From Pieris napi (Eukaryota > Arthropoda > Insecta > Lepidoptera > Pieridae): a stretch of DNA of 64,000 nt. A program made the translations under genes and the position numbers. The stretch lies in NCBI RefSeq assembly GCF_905475465.1, contig NC_062243.1, forward strand, positions 13,044,267-13,108,266, in the 5' to 3' direction. Positions within the stretch are counted from its first letter, which is position 1; every line of letters begins with the position of its first letter. The notes beneath the pieces are model-generated. The model did no database searches and was not told the DNA's origin. It was given only the letters and a program-made list of their open reading frames with translations. Shown in pieces: positions 1 through 12,400 of this stretch.

Positions 1-2280
1 AAATTTGGGAAAACTTTGAAAGTTTCACGTCTAATTCAGGCGCACGCACACACTCGCAGCCCGAGCTTAACCACCGCACACAAACACGACTACCGCGTAA
101 TTTATGTTCGGTACTGTACCTGCTTCAAATATTATTACGAGACTGAACCAAATGTATCGTTCATACTATAATCCCATGTTTGATTGTCGATTCCTTTACC
201 GCTTGCAATTGGTAAAATAAAAGCCTATGTGAAGATCAAAGCTCCGTCTTCTATTGTGAAATGAGTGCTTTGAAAGAAAACAATTAAGAAGATGAGCTGT
301 GGGGTGACCACAGTGTGTGACGCCATGGACAATAGCACCGGGGATGGAGCAATTCCGGCGACGCGATCAAAGAACATTTTTCTGGTGCCATTTAATGATT
401 AAAATATTTCTGTTGAGATCACATGTGCTTACTCGTATAATACATTGTACTGTACTTACCATGTCTTTTACTACCCAAATACAGTTATTCTACTCATTTA
501 ATATTACTAGTGCTAAATATTTAATAATGCCCGCCATATCCAAAATTAATTGATGTTAAAAATAAATAAAAATGCTTAACCCATTTTCCCCTTTAGATAT
601 CATCCGTTTCTTTTTTAATTTATCGTGGTTATAATTTTTAAACACCCTTTGTTGTCCGGTTAGTAAACAGGCTGTTTCGTAAATAAAGGAATGCCATTGA
701 GGCATTCGTGGAAAACAAAAAATTGGGCCGCAAATTTAAAACAAAGGAGCTATGAGAGAGCAATTAACGTGATTTAACGACCATTTAATAAGACTTTGAT
801 TAATTTCATTTTTAAAATATAAATAGAAAATTTCACTTATATTGTTTAGCGTTTTCTGCTGTATATTTATATTCATACATTAAACGGTACACAACACTTT
901 GACTACAACAATCTCATTCGAAAGTTGCTTTTATTTCAGAGAATTCTACTATCTACGTATGTCACATGTTCGTATACTCCTATCACAACGAAATTATAGC
1001 AAATTTTACGTTAGATTGCATAATAAAAGGGCGTTATATATCATTCATCTTAATTTAAACGCGCAGTCATCGCGCAAATCTGTATAATTAACATTAGTAC
1101 GCCATTAGTGTAATGAAAGTTCTCTTTTACCGAGACATTATTTTGGATTAAGCTTTTGAATATAGCGTAGTATTTATAATAAATAATCGTTTTGGAATAA
1201 CCATATTAATTAATATTAACTGTGCAAGATTATAAATCGAAGAAATGTGACCCCAAAGCACTTTGATGAAAAGTACATACTCTCCACACACTTCTTTGAT
1301 AAATTACTTTCTTTTCGTTCTTTTAAACAATGACCGCAGTAAATTTGAAAAAGAAGGTAGTATTTGCTCGTATTTTTAAAAGCTCGGTGGCAACAAATAA
1401 AGCTGTTAGCTGACAATCGGTAGTCGGGTCACGGCTCGCGGGATCAAGTGCACTTGTGACCGGTACACGCGGGGTATAGACTTAAGATATTTCCGACAGT
1501 AAATCCTAGTTATATAGTTTCAAAATGAAATACAGTAGAACGGGTACGTTTATACTAAAAAAAATAAATAACTTTTGTAACTGTGGGTTAATTAAGTGGT
1601 TAGAGCCTTTGTGGTCGTTTCGTTTTAAAGCAGCAAAGCTGTTACCCTGCCAGGAGACTAATGTATATCACAACATATTCAACAATTCCCGAAGTAAGAG
1701 TTATAATATATAGATAAATGTTTGCGGAGCTATATTCGGATTCGTACGCCGTGTGTATCCGCGACACCTCAGAAGAAAGACGTAGTGAAGTAATAAGAAA
1801 AGGTAAGAGTGCCCCATCGAATGATAACTCCGGGCCTTTGTCTCTGGTCCGTCTTGACGAATCGAATTAAAAGGCTTATTGTGTCTACGTGACAGCCCTA
1901 CGAGACGTTTTTGTTTCGAGCAAACTAAAATATTACGAGCCATTCACTAGATCCCGAGGGGAGAAATCGCTACTTGAATTTGTACTCAATTTTTAAGGGA
2001 CTGTTAATTAAGAGTCGCTCCTTATTGGACTAATGCGTTAATTGTTGAAATGCAATCTCGCTTTAATCACTCAAATGTCTCGTGTTTAATTGAAATGTCA
2101 TGATTTATGTTCGTTTTTCATTAAGATTTTATTAATTTCTGAGATGTCACGCCAAGATTACTGCTCTTTTTATTAAGTTTACGTGTTTTATTTAAGTAAT
2201 GTAAAAAACATTGTATAAAAAAACATGTAAAGAAAAATCCCTCTAATTAAATAGCCTAATATTCGTTTTTTTTGTTACAG
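1..2280. other. AT-rich noncoding stretch, probably intronic
   Basis: No gene, RNA or recognisable repeat seen. Open frames here are under 85 codons, start at arbitrary ATGs and have no motif. A pyrimidine-rich tract and TTACAG at the right edge form the acceptor of the candidate exon that follows, which suggests at least the last part is intron. Confidence 0.5.
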
Positions 2281-2320
2281 GCCTCATTACGGCAACGCAT
2301 CCCATCTCCGGCCGATCAAA
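2281..2320 (+). CDS. Candidate 40-nt internal microexon
   Basis: The block follows a T-rich tract ending TTGTTACAG and is followed directly by GTAAGTATG, close to ideal insect acceptor and donor sites. It is open in all three frames; in phase 0 it reads ASLRQRIPSPADQ with one base left over. Its base composition is clearly GC-richer than the flanks. At 35786 a second block of 35 nt has equally good splice sites on the same strand; 40 + 35 = 75 nt, so including both would keep the frame. I do not recognise the peptide, and reading phase is unknown. It could be a cassette exon of a long-intron gene, a 5'UTR exon, or a chance splice-site pair. The splice signals are seen; exon status is inferred. 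Confidence 0.4.
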
Positions 2321-5300
2321 GTAAGTATGAACCTTATAGGGCAGGCAAAAGCAAAAAATAAAGTAATCCGCCGCTTATCCCATAAACAGCCACTTCCCTT
2401 GTACAAGGCTTAATTATTCATGACATCGCGACGTCTTATAACGTCCGTGGTCGCCAAAGACCGCGATAAAAATATAGGAAACACGCTCTTTAATGAGCAC
2501 CGTACAATATTTATACAAGCAACCCTAATTGCTAGGGTGGAGAGTGGAAAAAATGGGCAATTTCACGTAATGTAATATGTATATTTAAGGTGAAGCCAGA
2601 GTTGAGTTTTGTCGCGTCTCTTAGCTATAAACACTTCGAGATACTTTATACTTGCCCTGGACTCATCTGACTATAAAGATCAAAATTTATATAATATATT
2701 TCGTAATAAAATTAAAAGATCATATAGTGATTTTTTTTTTCAAATTTCTTAATATTATTACACGCCATAATTGGAATTGTGAAGTAACTTTTATATTGCA
2801 CACTGTAAATAGGTTTTTTATTTCTTCAATATGCTTAGGTGGTCGGCTCCCCTCGAGCCTCTTGACGGAAACCCTCAATCTAATGATACGCCTGCGTTAA
2901 AAAACACAAGAAAATTTAATAACGGTGCCCACAGCCTTACAGAAAACAAAGAAAATTTAATTTCACGATTTCCACATGCTCAATAACGCGGCAGTAAAAT
3001 TGAGAATTGAAAATCTACTTTACTACTGCGTTTTGTCAAACTTTTAAGTAACGAACAGTAACAGTTTATGGTACAATAGGCATGACACTTTGTTATAATT
3101 AAAAGAGTAAAATGAAATATTCATAAAGGTACAGCGAGGTCCCTAAGCGAAAACCCAACATTCCCGGTGAAAAATCTGCATATCACGTTACGGGGACATT
3201 TAACTAGTAATTATCCGGTACAGAGCCCCGACACATTTCAAAGGTAAGCAAATTAGTTCCGCACTTAATGATCCGACAAAGAGCGTAAATCTTTTTAAAA
3301 CCCCGAGTGTTTCCTTTTCCCGTAGGGTAAACAGTACGTAAAAAAATATTTGCATAAGCTCACCCCGCATATATGCAAATCGGCCCATACGTGGAAAAGC
3401 GGTGAAAATTGTATCAAATTGTTACGACACGTAGGCTTTCCCGACAATTTGTCAAGCGAGCTATAATTATTTGGAGCCCCGTGCCTGCTGTGAATTAGGC
3501 GCTCGGTTTATGTTGTCATATGGGAAAGTTCTTTTTATGCAATGCAATAAGCAATTTTTGTGAGTTCTGTGTGAAAATAAATATATGGCACTATATATTT
3601 ATCGTTGTAGTTTTTTTTTTGGAATAAATTCGCTTTAACAAATCTTAACAGATACAAGTTGACCTATATAAGTCATTAATAGATACTAAAATCAATTGGT
3701 ACGAGATACAAATTTTTATCTAAAAATTTAAACAAATGTAAGATTTAAAAAAAGAACACAATTTCTTATCAAATATTTTCCTGTGTAAATTTGAAATTTC
3801 CGTGTTGAAACATTTTCAGCGCTGGTGTCCCACGCCTCTCAATAAAAACAAAGTGCGATCGAACGGACGCTACCCGCTTGAATTAAGCCGGGTATCCGCC
3901 ATTCACTCCTAAAAAACGTTATTCGCCACCTGTGGCTCGCGTATATCGCATGCGTTTATCTGCGGGAAATGGATGCAGTGGATCCTACATCGATATAGCT
4001 GACGGGAAATACGAAATGACGTGTCTTTTTTTATTCATCTCTTTAGTTTTGGGTATCATTTTAATTAATATAAGAATATTATTGTTTCTTTGATTACCCT
4101 ACTAACTCACTCACATATCTTTATAGTTTTATGTAATAACTCGTTTTTCCTAAGCAAATCGAAATTCACACTATTCAGAAAAATAAATTGTGTGATGTTA
4201 TATCTTATACAAATAAAATTTTAAAAAGAATATTTTTACGGACCTCTAACAATCTTCCGTCAATTCCAGTAAAATCACATCCAAGTTTTCCCAGAACGGG
4301 ACGCATGAATTCGGTGAGCGAATGTGTTCGCAATTATCATTCACGCAATGCTCCTGACCGGGCCCAGCACACTCAATTAACACGCCTATCGCATTCCGCC
4401 CAATTGCCACTACAGATATATTGGCTTCCGATGCGCTGGGCCATTCCCGTTTTATTCTTTCATTTCGGCTTTGTTCGTGAATGCTTTAGGAAGCACAAAA
4501 ATAACATTACTTTTCTATAATGAATACATTAATAGATCTTATAATCTAGTAATCGCCATGAAAAACAAAACGCTATATTTTCCCACGGTTATGAGGTCTT
4601 AATAGTGAACATGCCTCTATGAAGTCGGGTGCACAATGGCGATAAAGGTGAGCAGAAAATCCGGACAATAAAGTCGACAAAAAAGCTGAGTGAGGGCTAG
4701 TACGGGGAAATAGTTCGTGAAATTCGGAAGGGTCCTGTAGTGAGCACACTTTACGACGGTCCTCTTAGCGAACCTGGCCATTACGTCGGGTTAAAAGATC
4801 GTTCTATTCGCAATATAAAGATGCCGAGGCAAGATTTGTAGGCGGTTTATGGATGTAGAAGGGTTGTTAGATGCGGTATTATGATCATGTCGAGTGGAGT
4901 CGTACCGCATCCAGAAGTCAACATTGCGAACACGATGGAGTACTTTCGAGGGCAGTATAAGAACGTGGAAATGGTAAATCTCATTTTATGCATTATGAAC
5001 TTGAGTTCTCCGGTCTGTTTTCAGTTGCGTTTCAGCTTTTGAGAGGTTAATAAATGCGGTAAAAGACACAATTATGTCCAGGGAGCCACTCCTGTTTTTG
5101 CCATTTTGTACTCTTATTTTTGTTTGTGCGAAGCGTATTTCATTTGCATAAGGCTTATTAAGCTAAGCAAAAAAGATGTTTATTCGGTCTGACTGACCAC
5201 GATCATTAAAGTTTTAGTCGAACAAAGCGGTATAAATGTTTAAGCTTAAATAAAACAATGCAGTTTCCTTTCAGTAACCAAATATTCAAACAATATGAAC

Positions 5301-8300
5301 ACTAGCATTTACACGTTCACAAAGCTCTTGAATGCGAGCACCATTTGATATCCAGAGACGTTTGCGGCTAATTGCATGGACGGAGGGAATAAACAAGGCG
5401 TGCTGAGGTTCACAGGTGTTTGTGGAGAGCCCTCACGTAAACAGTGCTTTGCACTTCCTTTTGCACCGAGACTTCCTTTGCAAGTCGCATCTCGTATATA
5501 TGTATATGTATTGTCTATATAAGAGATTTAAACTTTCTAAGTATATGTACAATCGACTTTATTGTTAATGGTAGTGACTTTGAGAGAGCATTAAAGACAT
5601 TAAAGATCATTATGTTTTTAATTTCTTGTGTAAAATAATATATTCAAATTCAAAAATCATTTAATAATATAGGTACATTTACTAAAAAGAAAACCTATTC
5701 AAACACGGTCAGATTTAAAGCATTTAATGTCACTATCGCGTGTCTCGTTCCGTTCGAATCTAAAGTACTGGCACTAAAAACAAATTATACATAAAGGTTT
5801 GCGGTTAGGACTCAGACGTGCCTCGGTCAATCCTTCTAACCTGTCGTGTGAACTAGCCCTTTGAGCTTGCACCTACACACCGCAAACGTTTGTAAACAGA
5901 CTATTTTAGATTGCAGGAACTAGGGATCACATTTCCAGTTTGGGACCTCGATTTTTTATTTAGTTTTATGTTTATTTATTTAATTAGTGTAGAATATACG
6001 CCCTCAATTTGTCGTGAAAATGGGAAATATCGACAAGTACCTATTATTTGCGAAAAGAGGTAAAGAAAAAGAGATTTTTAAAAAGGTATTTTTACGAAAT
6101 TCCATACATCCATAGCGCGGTTTTTCTGGAGATAATTATGCAATGTTGGGCGGGCGGCGCCGCGAGCGGCCTGCATATTACATGAGAGTAACTTTACGTA
6201 TTTATTTAATATTTCACCGTGAGAAATTCTTTGGTTCACATAGTTTACATTTTTCACTTATTTTGAGCATTAAATCTAGACATACTCGTAGATGGTGAAA
6301 TATGATAACTTATACGTAGAGATTTTCTACTTACAAAAGACGGTAATTTCGTTATCGTATAACAATTCAAATTATTTAAATTTTTAATCAGATTCACACA
6401 TTATAAATAAATAAAAAAACTAAACACTATCCTACATTCAAAGGAGTCCTAACACTAATCATATGTGCTTGCTTTGTAGGTGAAAGCACTTGAAGTACCT
6501 ACTATAATATATTATGTACACTGACGAGATTGCACTTGAGACTTAATTTCATTTCCTAATACGCTCCACGTATTTGCTCGCCATCCATCATGTTTGAACA
6601 GAACCACATTTTCTCTAGACGTGCGATATTTTCCTTTTGTCTAGACGAAATATTTAAATAGAAACAATCGTGAGTTCAAGAGGCGATATATCCAAATTGC
6701 TCATGTAAGACGAAATTAACCCTCGGCCGCATTAAAGCAGATAAGTCGGAGCTCATTTGCGGGCCTTCCGGCAGCCGCTCGTTACATCTTGATATTCTTT
6801 ACCCCTTCACCGATACGGAGCACCACACGAGCAATAAATGGCGCGGAAGAGCCCGCTATCGCACGGCCCGATATCTTCCATCCGAATTAATTTCAGAACG
6901 CGCCTCAAACGAACTTAGTTCGCGGACTTGTTATTTCTCCGCACAAGCGAGCGAGCGCGACTTCTAATCGCTAAGAGTTGCGAGATAAAATGGCGGACCC
7001 GTAATTACCATAGCGCCTTTCGAAGATATGTGGAGAATCTTAATGGTACGGTGGCTTTGTAAATAATGGGCTCTTATGGGAAAGTTGGCGAGCGCACTGT
7101 ATCGTGCGTAATTTTAAGGCTGCGAACCCTCGTGTCTTCGCATTTATGTTTTAACTAGCTGTTACTATAGCTAAAATATTTATTACTTTGAAATCTGTGT
7201 GCTTGACTTATGGTTATCATAATTCCTGCCTATAATTTTAAGTAAAAAGGTCTGTGTTAATAACAGTTTTTTGTTAGATATTAAAAAAGAACGTATGCTG
7301 CATCAACGAAATATCTTTTGATACATTCAGTTGAGAGCTAAGTATGACTTAAATCTCATGTTCATAATCACAATCCCGAGCAGCTACTCATAAACATTTC
7401 CGCACTAGTACTGTTCCGCTATTTAGATTCGCAAACTGCTCAGTTAATACATTTTAAAACGTCTCCGACGTTATTCAGGAAACGATACGTACCGAGCTTC
7501 AGTGCAATGAGCATGTTCCCCACATAACAGCCACTGTAAATTAGGCACCAAAAACGGTCTCATTTTCCACCCGAGTGCTTCGGCTAATATTGTCTCGCTC
7601 TTGAAATATGCAATCTCACCTGCGGGAGCCGGCGTACTGTAATTGTTGAATATACTGCGTCGTTTAATCCACGTTACATCTTCTGGAATGTTCGAGAACG
7701 CAGCCAAGATTTGCAGGCGCTCTGCGGCGAGAGACTTGGCCCCGGGCCTACGCCGGATTAACCCGACCTTCTCCGTGTACTCACTCCCCAATTCCGGCGC
7801 ACTTGTAACCGAATGTTAAAACTCGTTTACATTCCCGAAACCTTTTATAAAGTACCTCCCCGAAAGCGTTCTTCAACAATCCCGTTGCAAAGTTGCTACA
7901 GTAAACAGCCGTCAGCGTCGTCGTTGAAATTGCAAAAATGTAAAAGAGCTAATGTTTGCTCACCTTAAACCCCTTCCCGGCCCCACGTGCCGGCGTGACG
8001 AGCCGGATAAAAGGCTTTAATACACCCTCATCCCTTATTACGAAACTTGAAAAAGACAACAATATAGATCCAATGTGTCGCGGGCGGCAATCATACGCGC
8101 ATCAAAGGTGGCGCGCCTCGCAGCTACCCAAGTGTGGAAAGCTACCTCGTGTTGCGCTTCTATGGAAATACGGAGTCAAAGGGCAACACGTTATGAGATC
8201 TCGAACAATACAGATTGTTTCAATTCCATTTCCTTCACATTACCCACCGTTCGAGAGCTTTATAATAAATGCATGCTCATATGCCGCTTACATTCACCGT

Positions 8301-8967
8301 ATACAATTAACTAGTTCTCTTAAAAAGCTATTACTGAGTATGCTTTAAAACTGTACCACAAAAAGAATATTGATAAAAAGAAGCGTTTTCCATGTACACT
8401 GTTCTAGAAACACATCAAGCCGTCATTACCGCCCTTCTGAAAAATCTGAAGCTGTTTTGCAAGTCTAAACTCCTTGTGTGTCACCTGACGGATCCCATTT
8501 GAAAGGCTCTGAGGTACTCCTTCGATACGCCAAACAGTTAATTGTTAATGCTGAAACATAATAGAATCTTGTAAATTATTTTAAACTTGACCGATATCAG
8601 AATTTTACATTTACGATAATATATAGGGGAATAATAAGACATTATGAAGTCAAACATATGGTTTTACTTATAATACTTAACGTGTGCTCTTAATTTGATG
8701 TTGTGGAATTGGCCCAAAAATCATTTTTTTAATGTTTGTTTTAATCTATTTTTTTTAATCGAATTTCTTCCATTGACAAATTGTAAGGGGATTTAACAGG
8801 TATTTTTGAAGGATTCTATAACGATAGGACGTGAGCACATTACTTGTAACGTCATCAAAATAATCTCACAATTTTCCACGAGTTCACAGGCTGCCACAAA
8901 TTGATATCCGATCAGGGCTCATATCCAACGTCAAATTGTTTTCTTATCAATACGTTATATATATATA
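2321..8967. other. Noncoding interval with GC-richer islands
   Basis: No supported gene. Open frames of 110 codons (4188-4520), 106 codons (minus, 7471-7791) and 130 codons (7956-8348) have no recognisable motif and lie in GC-richer patches where stops are rare by chance. GC-richer islands lie at about 6715-7140 and 7440-8300. A short (TA)n tract at about 8956-8968 abuts the next mobile element. Confidence 0.5.
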
Positions 8968-9443
8968 TTAAAAAAGTGCGTGCGTACAAAGTACACGTCA
9001 TGTCAGAAGTGAAACTTCTTTAGTTAACTAATTTTTATGTCTTGTTCATATTAATAAAAATCTAAAACTTTAGATTTCCGAGACTTACAGGTAGGGAAAA
9101 AGGAAGGTATGTTAGGAATTTAATGAATTTAATTGTCATTAAAATATTTAAAGTGTCGATATTAATACATATTATAATTTTTTTTTATTTTATAATAATA
9201 ACAAAAACACGGCAGTTTAATTTACAATTCGTCATTTGAGATTTCAATAGATTATTTTGCATAAAATATAAAAAACGAATAATTCATAAATTCCCTTCCC
9301 CTTACGAATTTTTTTCGCCCTTCTCAATCTCTCTCAATCGGTCTCAATCGCTCTCTCCCTTTTCTTCGACAAAAACGCTGCACATCTTCGTGACGTTTCC
9401 GTAAAAATTTACCCTCATGCGCCTAAAGAAGTTTCACTTCAAT
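8968..9443. mobile_element. Small nonautonomous element, AGAAGTGAAACTTCTT family, copy 1
   Basis: The copy opens with an A-run and GTGCGTGCGTAC, then AGAAGTGAAACTTCTTTAG at about 9005, and closes with CTAAAGAAGTTTCACTTC at about 9423-9440, the inverted counterpart of the opening motif. It is noncoding. The copy at 58910-59385 aligns along nearly its whole length (for example the shared TTAGGAATTTAATGAATTTA and CATCTTCGTGACGTTT), and copies at 20226 and 34114 share both ends. It is therefore a dispersed MITE- or SINE-like family. Superfamily is not assigned because I see no clear target duplication. Confidence 0.7.
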
Positions 9444-12400
9444 AATAAGTATTATCCTAACCAAATTAACATTATTTTAACTAATTATCATTTATTTGGT
9501 GATAAATTTTCCTCGACTTGACTATTGTGTGTAATATAAGGCTAAATGAGTGTCCATTGGTCTAATACAAAATACTTACTGATGTAAATTGCCAAAGATA
9601 AACACCCATTACGCACGGTATGATTTCGTCGTAAAACAAGCCTTGGCACAAGTTCGGGAGTCCGCAACACGCTGCCTCAAATTGCCATTCAATCAGTGTC
9701 GCGACATTGTTTCCCTATCAATCCTTATTGGGAGTACGCACACGCTCCGCGCCGATATGCCGCCATCAAAACGCGATTTGTTTATGAAAATTTATTGTAT
9801 TCGCCATTACCGGATTCTTTTCCTACGGGAGCGACCCGCGGAACGAAATCACCTTATTCAATTCCCTTTTTGCATACATCACACGAGGGGAACAGGTTTT
9901 GTCTAAACATGTGAAACGCGTTTGAGAGCCGAGTTCTCTTCTTATTAGTCTGGATTGTATTCCTTGATTTGCCCGCGGGGCTTCTTTCGTCTGATATTTC
10001 TTTGAAACATTTCTAAGAGTATAATGATACTAAGGTAACATTTTTAATACATATAAGTTGTGCAAGTTACCTGCCTTGTCTGTATATTCGACATTTATTT
10101 CACTTGATGTTTCACAAGAAAATAATTTTAATTTTCTCACATACAAACTCGTACTGAGACCACTTGTCATTAGCGTTACACGTACGACGAAACGGTGATG
10201 AATCTCCCCAAAGCCTCCAATTCGGAATTCCGCTCATATCATTTATCAGCAGAATTAGCGAGTCACACATGCAAAATGTCGATTGTAAGCGCGCGATATG
10301 ACACCGCTTCCCTTCTGTTTCAAGGATTTGGAAAAAGAATTGTCGCATATATCACGGTTAATAGGGTGAGGAGAGAGCACTACTTATGCCTAATGCGACA
10401 AGGAAACATGCTATGCTCGTACGCTCGAATACATTTTCAGAACTGGATTTTCAATGTAATAAATGTGAGCAAACCGAGCGAGCTACTCGCGGTAACCTCA
10501 ACTTTTGCAGTTACCGAATATTTGAATTAATAAAAGATCTCATACAAATATTATTAATAATTCTTCGGGGTTTAGAAGTAAATAAATTCCCGGATATGCC
10601 ATATTAAACGATTTACGCTATGACCAAAAATTTTAAATAAAACTACTTGAGCCCACATGTTTAATGATGATAATGTTTAATTCTTAATTTTTATAAAAAA
10701 TTCAACACATCAAAACAAATATTGTGTACCTACTGACTCAAAAATCTCAAGGCAAACAATGAAATTACTATTAATATTTATTCAACACATATTTGATTCT
10801 ATTTTGAATACCCAAGGTGCATTAGCTATAACGCTAAAAGTATACAGCAAAAGCGTGGTTTTTTGATATAACAATAAAGTGTTGATGGTCGTAAACACGT
10901 TGGAATAATGCTCAGTAAAACGGAATGATCCTTGTAAATATGGACAGGCAATGTCTTTGAGAGTAGGGAATGAAGATGCTCTTAACGATAGGTACCATAA
11001 AAACCAAGTCATTTACCTAATATATTTAAGAATTTCAATAAAATCAAATCATGTAAACATGTAACAAACGCAATTTTTCTAAATAAATATAAGTTTATAC
11101 GGATTGCATTAACCGTCTTTTAGTAACCAGTTCTACCCGGTATTAATAATGTTAATAATTAAATTCACATAAAAAAAGCTTGTAAGGTCTGTCTAAGATA
11201 AATCTTTATAACATATTCCAATCGTAAGTCTAATGCACTCAAAGACTTTCCTCTCGTACGCAAATCAGCCGAAGATTATGCTAAATACTCGTTGGTATTA
11301 TATTCTACGTAACGCATACATAACAAGGGCCTCATCACTCAGTAAAAAGCTGCTTTATTTCCAACACATGATTATGTAAAAGAATTCCCAAATTTCATTG
11401 TATGGGGTTAGCGTGGGTCGTTAAGAAGCGATTTCAACACGATTTACATACACAGGTTTAAAACAATGTCTTTTTATATTTGTAGACTAAAAGTACTAGG
11501 ATATTTGCCTAAGAGGTACGAGACGTGAACGTAAATAGTGTCCAATCTATTTAAATAATCTATAACGACCGAGTCTAATTTCAGCCATAACACAGAAACA
11601 TTGTTTGCGAACCTCATTAACTGTCTTGTACGTATCCAAAGTCGGCAAACGAGGCCAATTTTCCAAGCCACCAAACGACTTCCTCGTCAAGTTAATACAC
11701 AAAACAAATTGCCGTGGAGATCACTCCGCAACACCACAACAATTAATCAAAAAAATTGAAGGAATTATCCTTCCGAGTCATTATTATTATTTAAATCTTA
11801 CGTCGCTGCAGATATAACTCTGCCATAACCCATTTCGGAGGATAAGAAAAAGGGATGGTAGTCATTAGCATATAATGACAGTAATTAAAATACACAAATA
11901 GAGCTATAAAGAAGGCCCGCCGTTGAAGGGTTGTCTTCATCATGGAGCGAGAATTTATACATGGCAAATATTTTCGCTGCGGCTCAAGCAAGCCGCTTCA
12001 GAATTAAGAACGGTATTGTTTAATTTATTAATTAATGGACCCGCTGTTGCGGTGATGATGACGGAACAGCTCAGCGGTATATTAATAAGAATTGAAATTG
12101 GATTTAAAATTTGAATTATATTTCAATTAAACTGTGACCTTTACGTCTATGTATGATATAAAGTTGGGAATAGAAAAAATACTTACAAAATAAAAAGTGG
12201 GCATTTATGTCCAACGTCGTAAGACCTAAGATCAGAGCTAAAAATGTTCTTAAAATTCCTTAAACATTTACAAATTTCATTAAATAAAAAATTATCAAAT
12301 TCATTAAGTATAAGAAATAAATGTTCCGCTCCAACGCTTTCTCAGACAATGGTGAAGATAATTACAAAATGTAAAGGTTTATTAACACAATCGGGCAGTA

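Noticed and set aside
4188..4520. 110-codon + strand frame
   Set aside because: The product has no family resemblance and the start codon context is arbitrary.
7471..8348. Open frames of 106 codons (minus, 7471-7791) and 130 codons (plus, 7956-8348)
   Set aside because: No recognisable motif, no good splice sites at their borders, and GC-richer sequence lowers stop frequency. Length alone is not support.
10195..10530. 111-codon + strand frame overlapping a 78-codon minus frame
   Set aside because: Opposite-strand overlap and absence of motifs suggest chance openness in a GC-richer patch.
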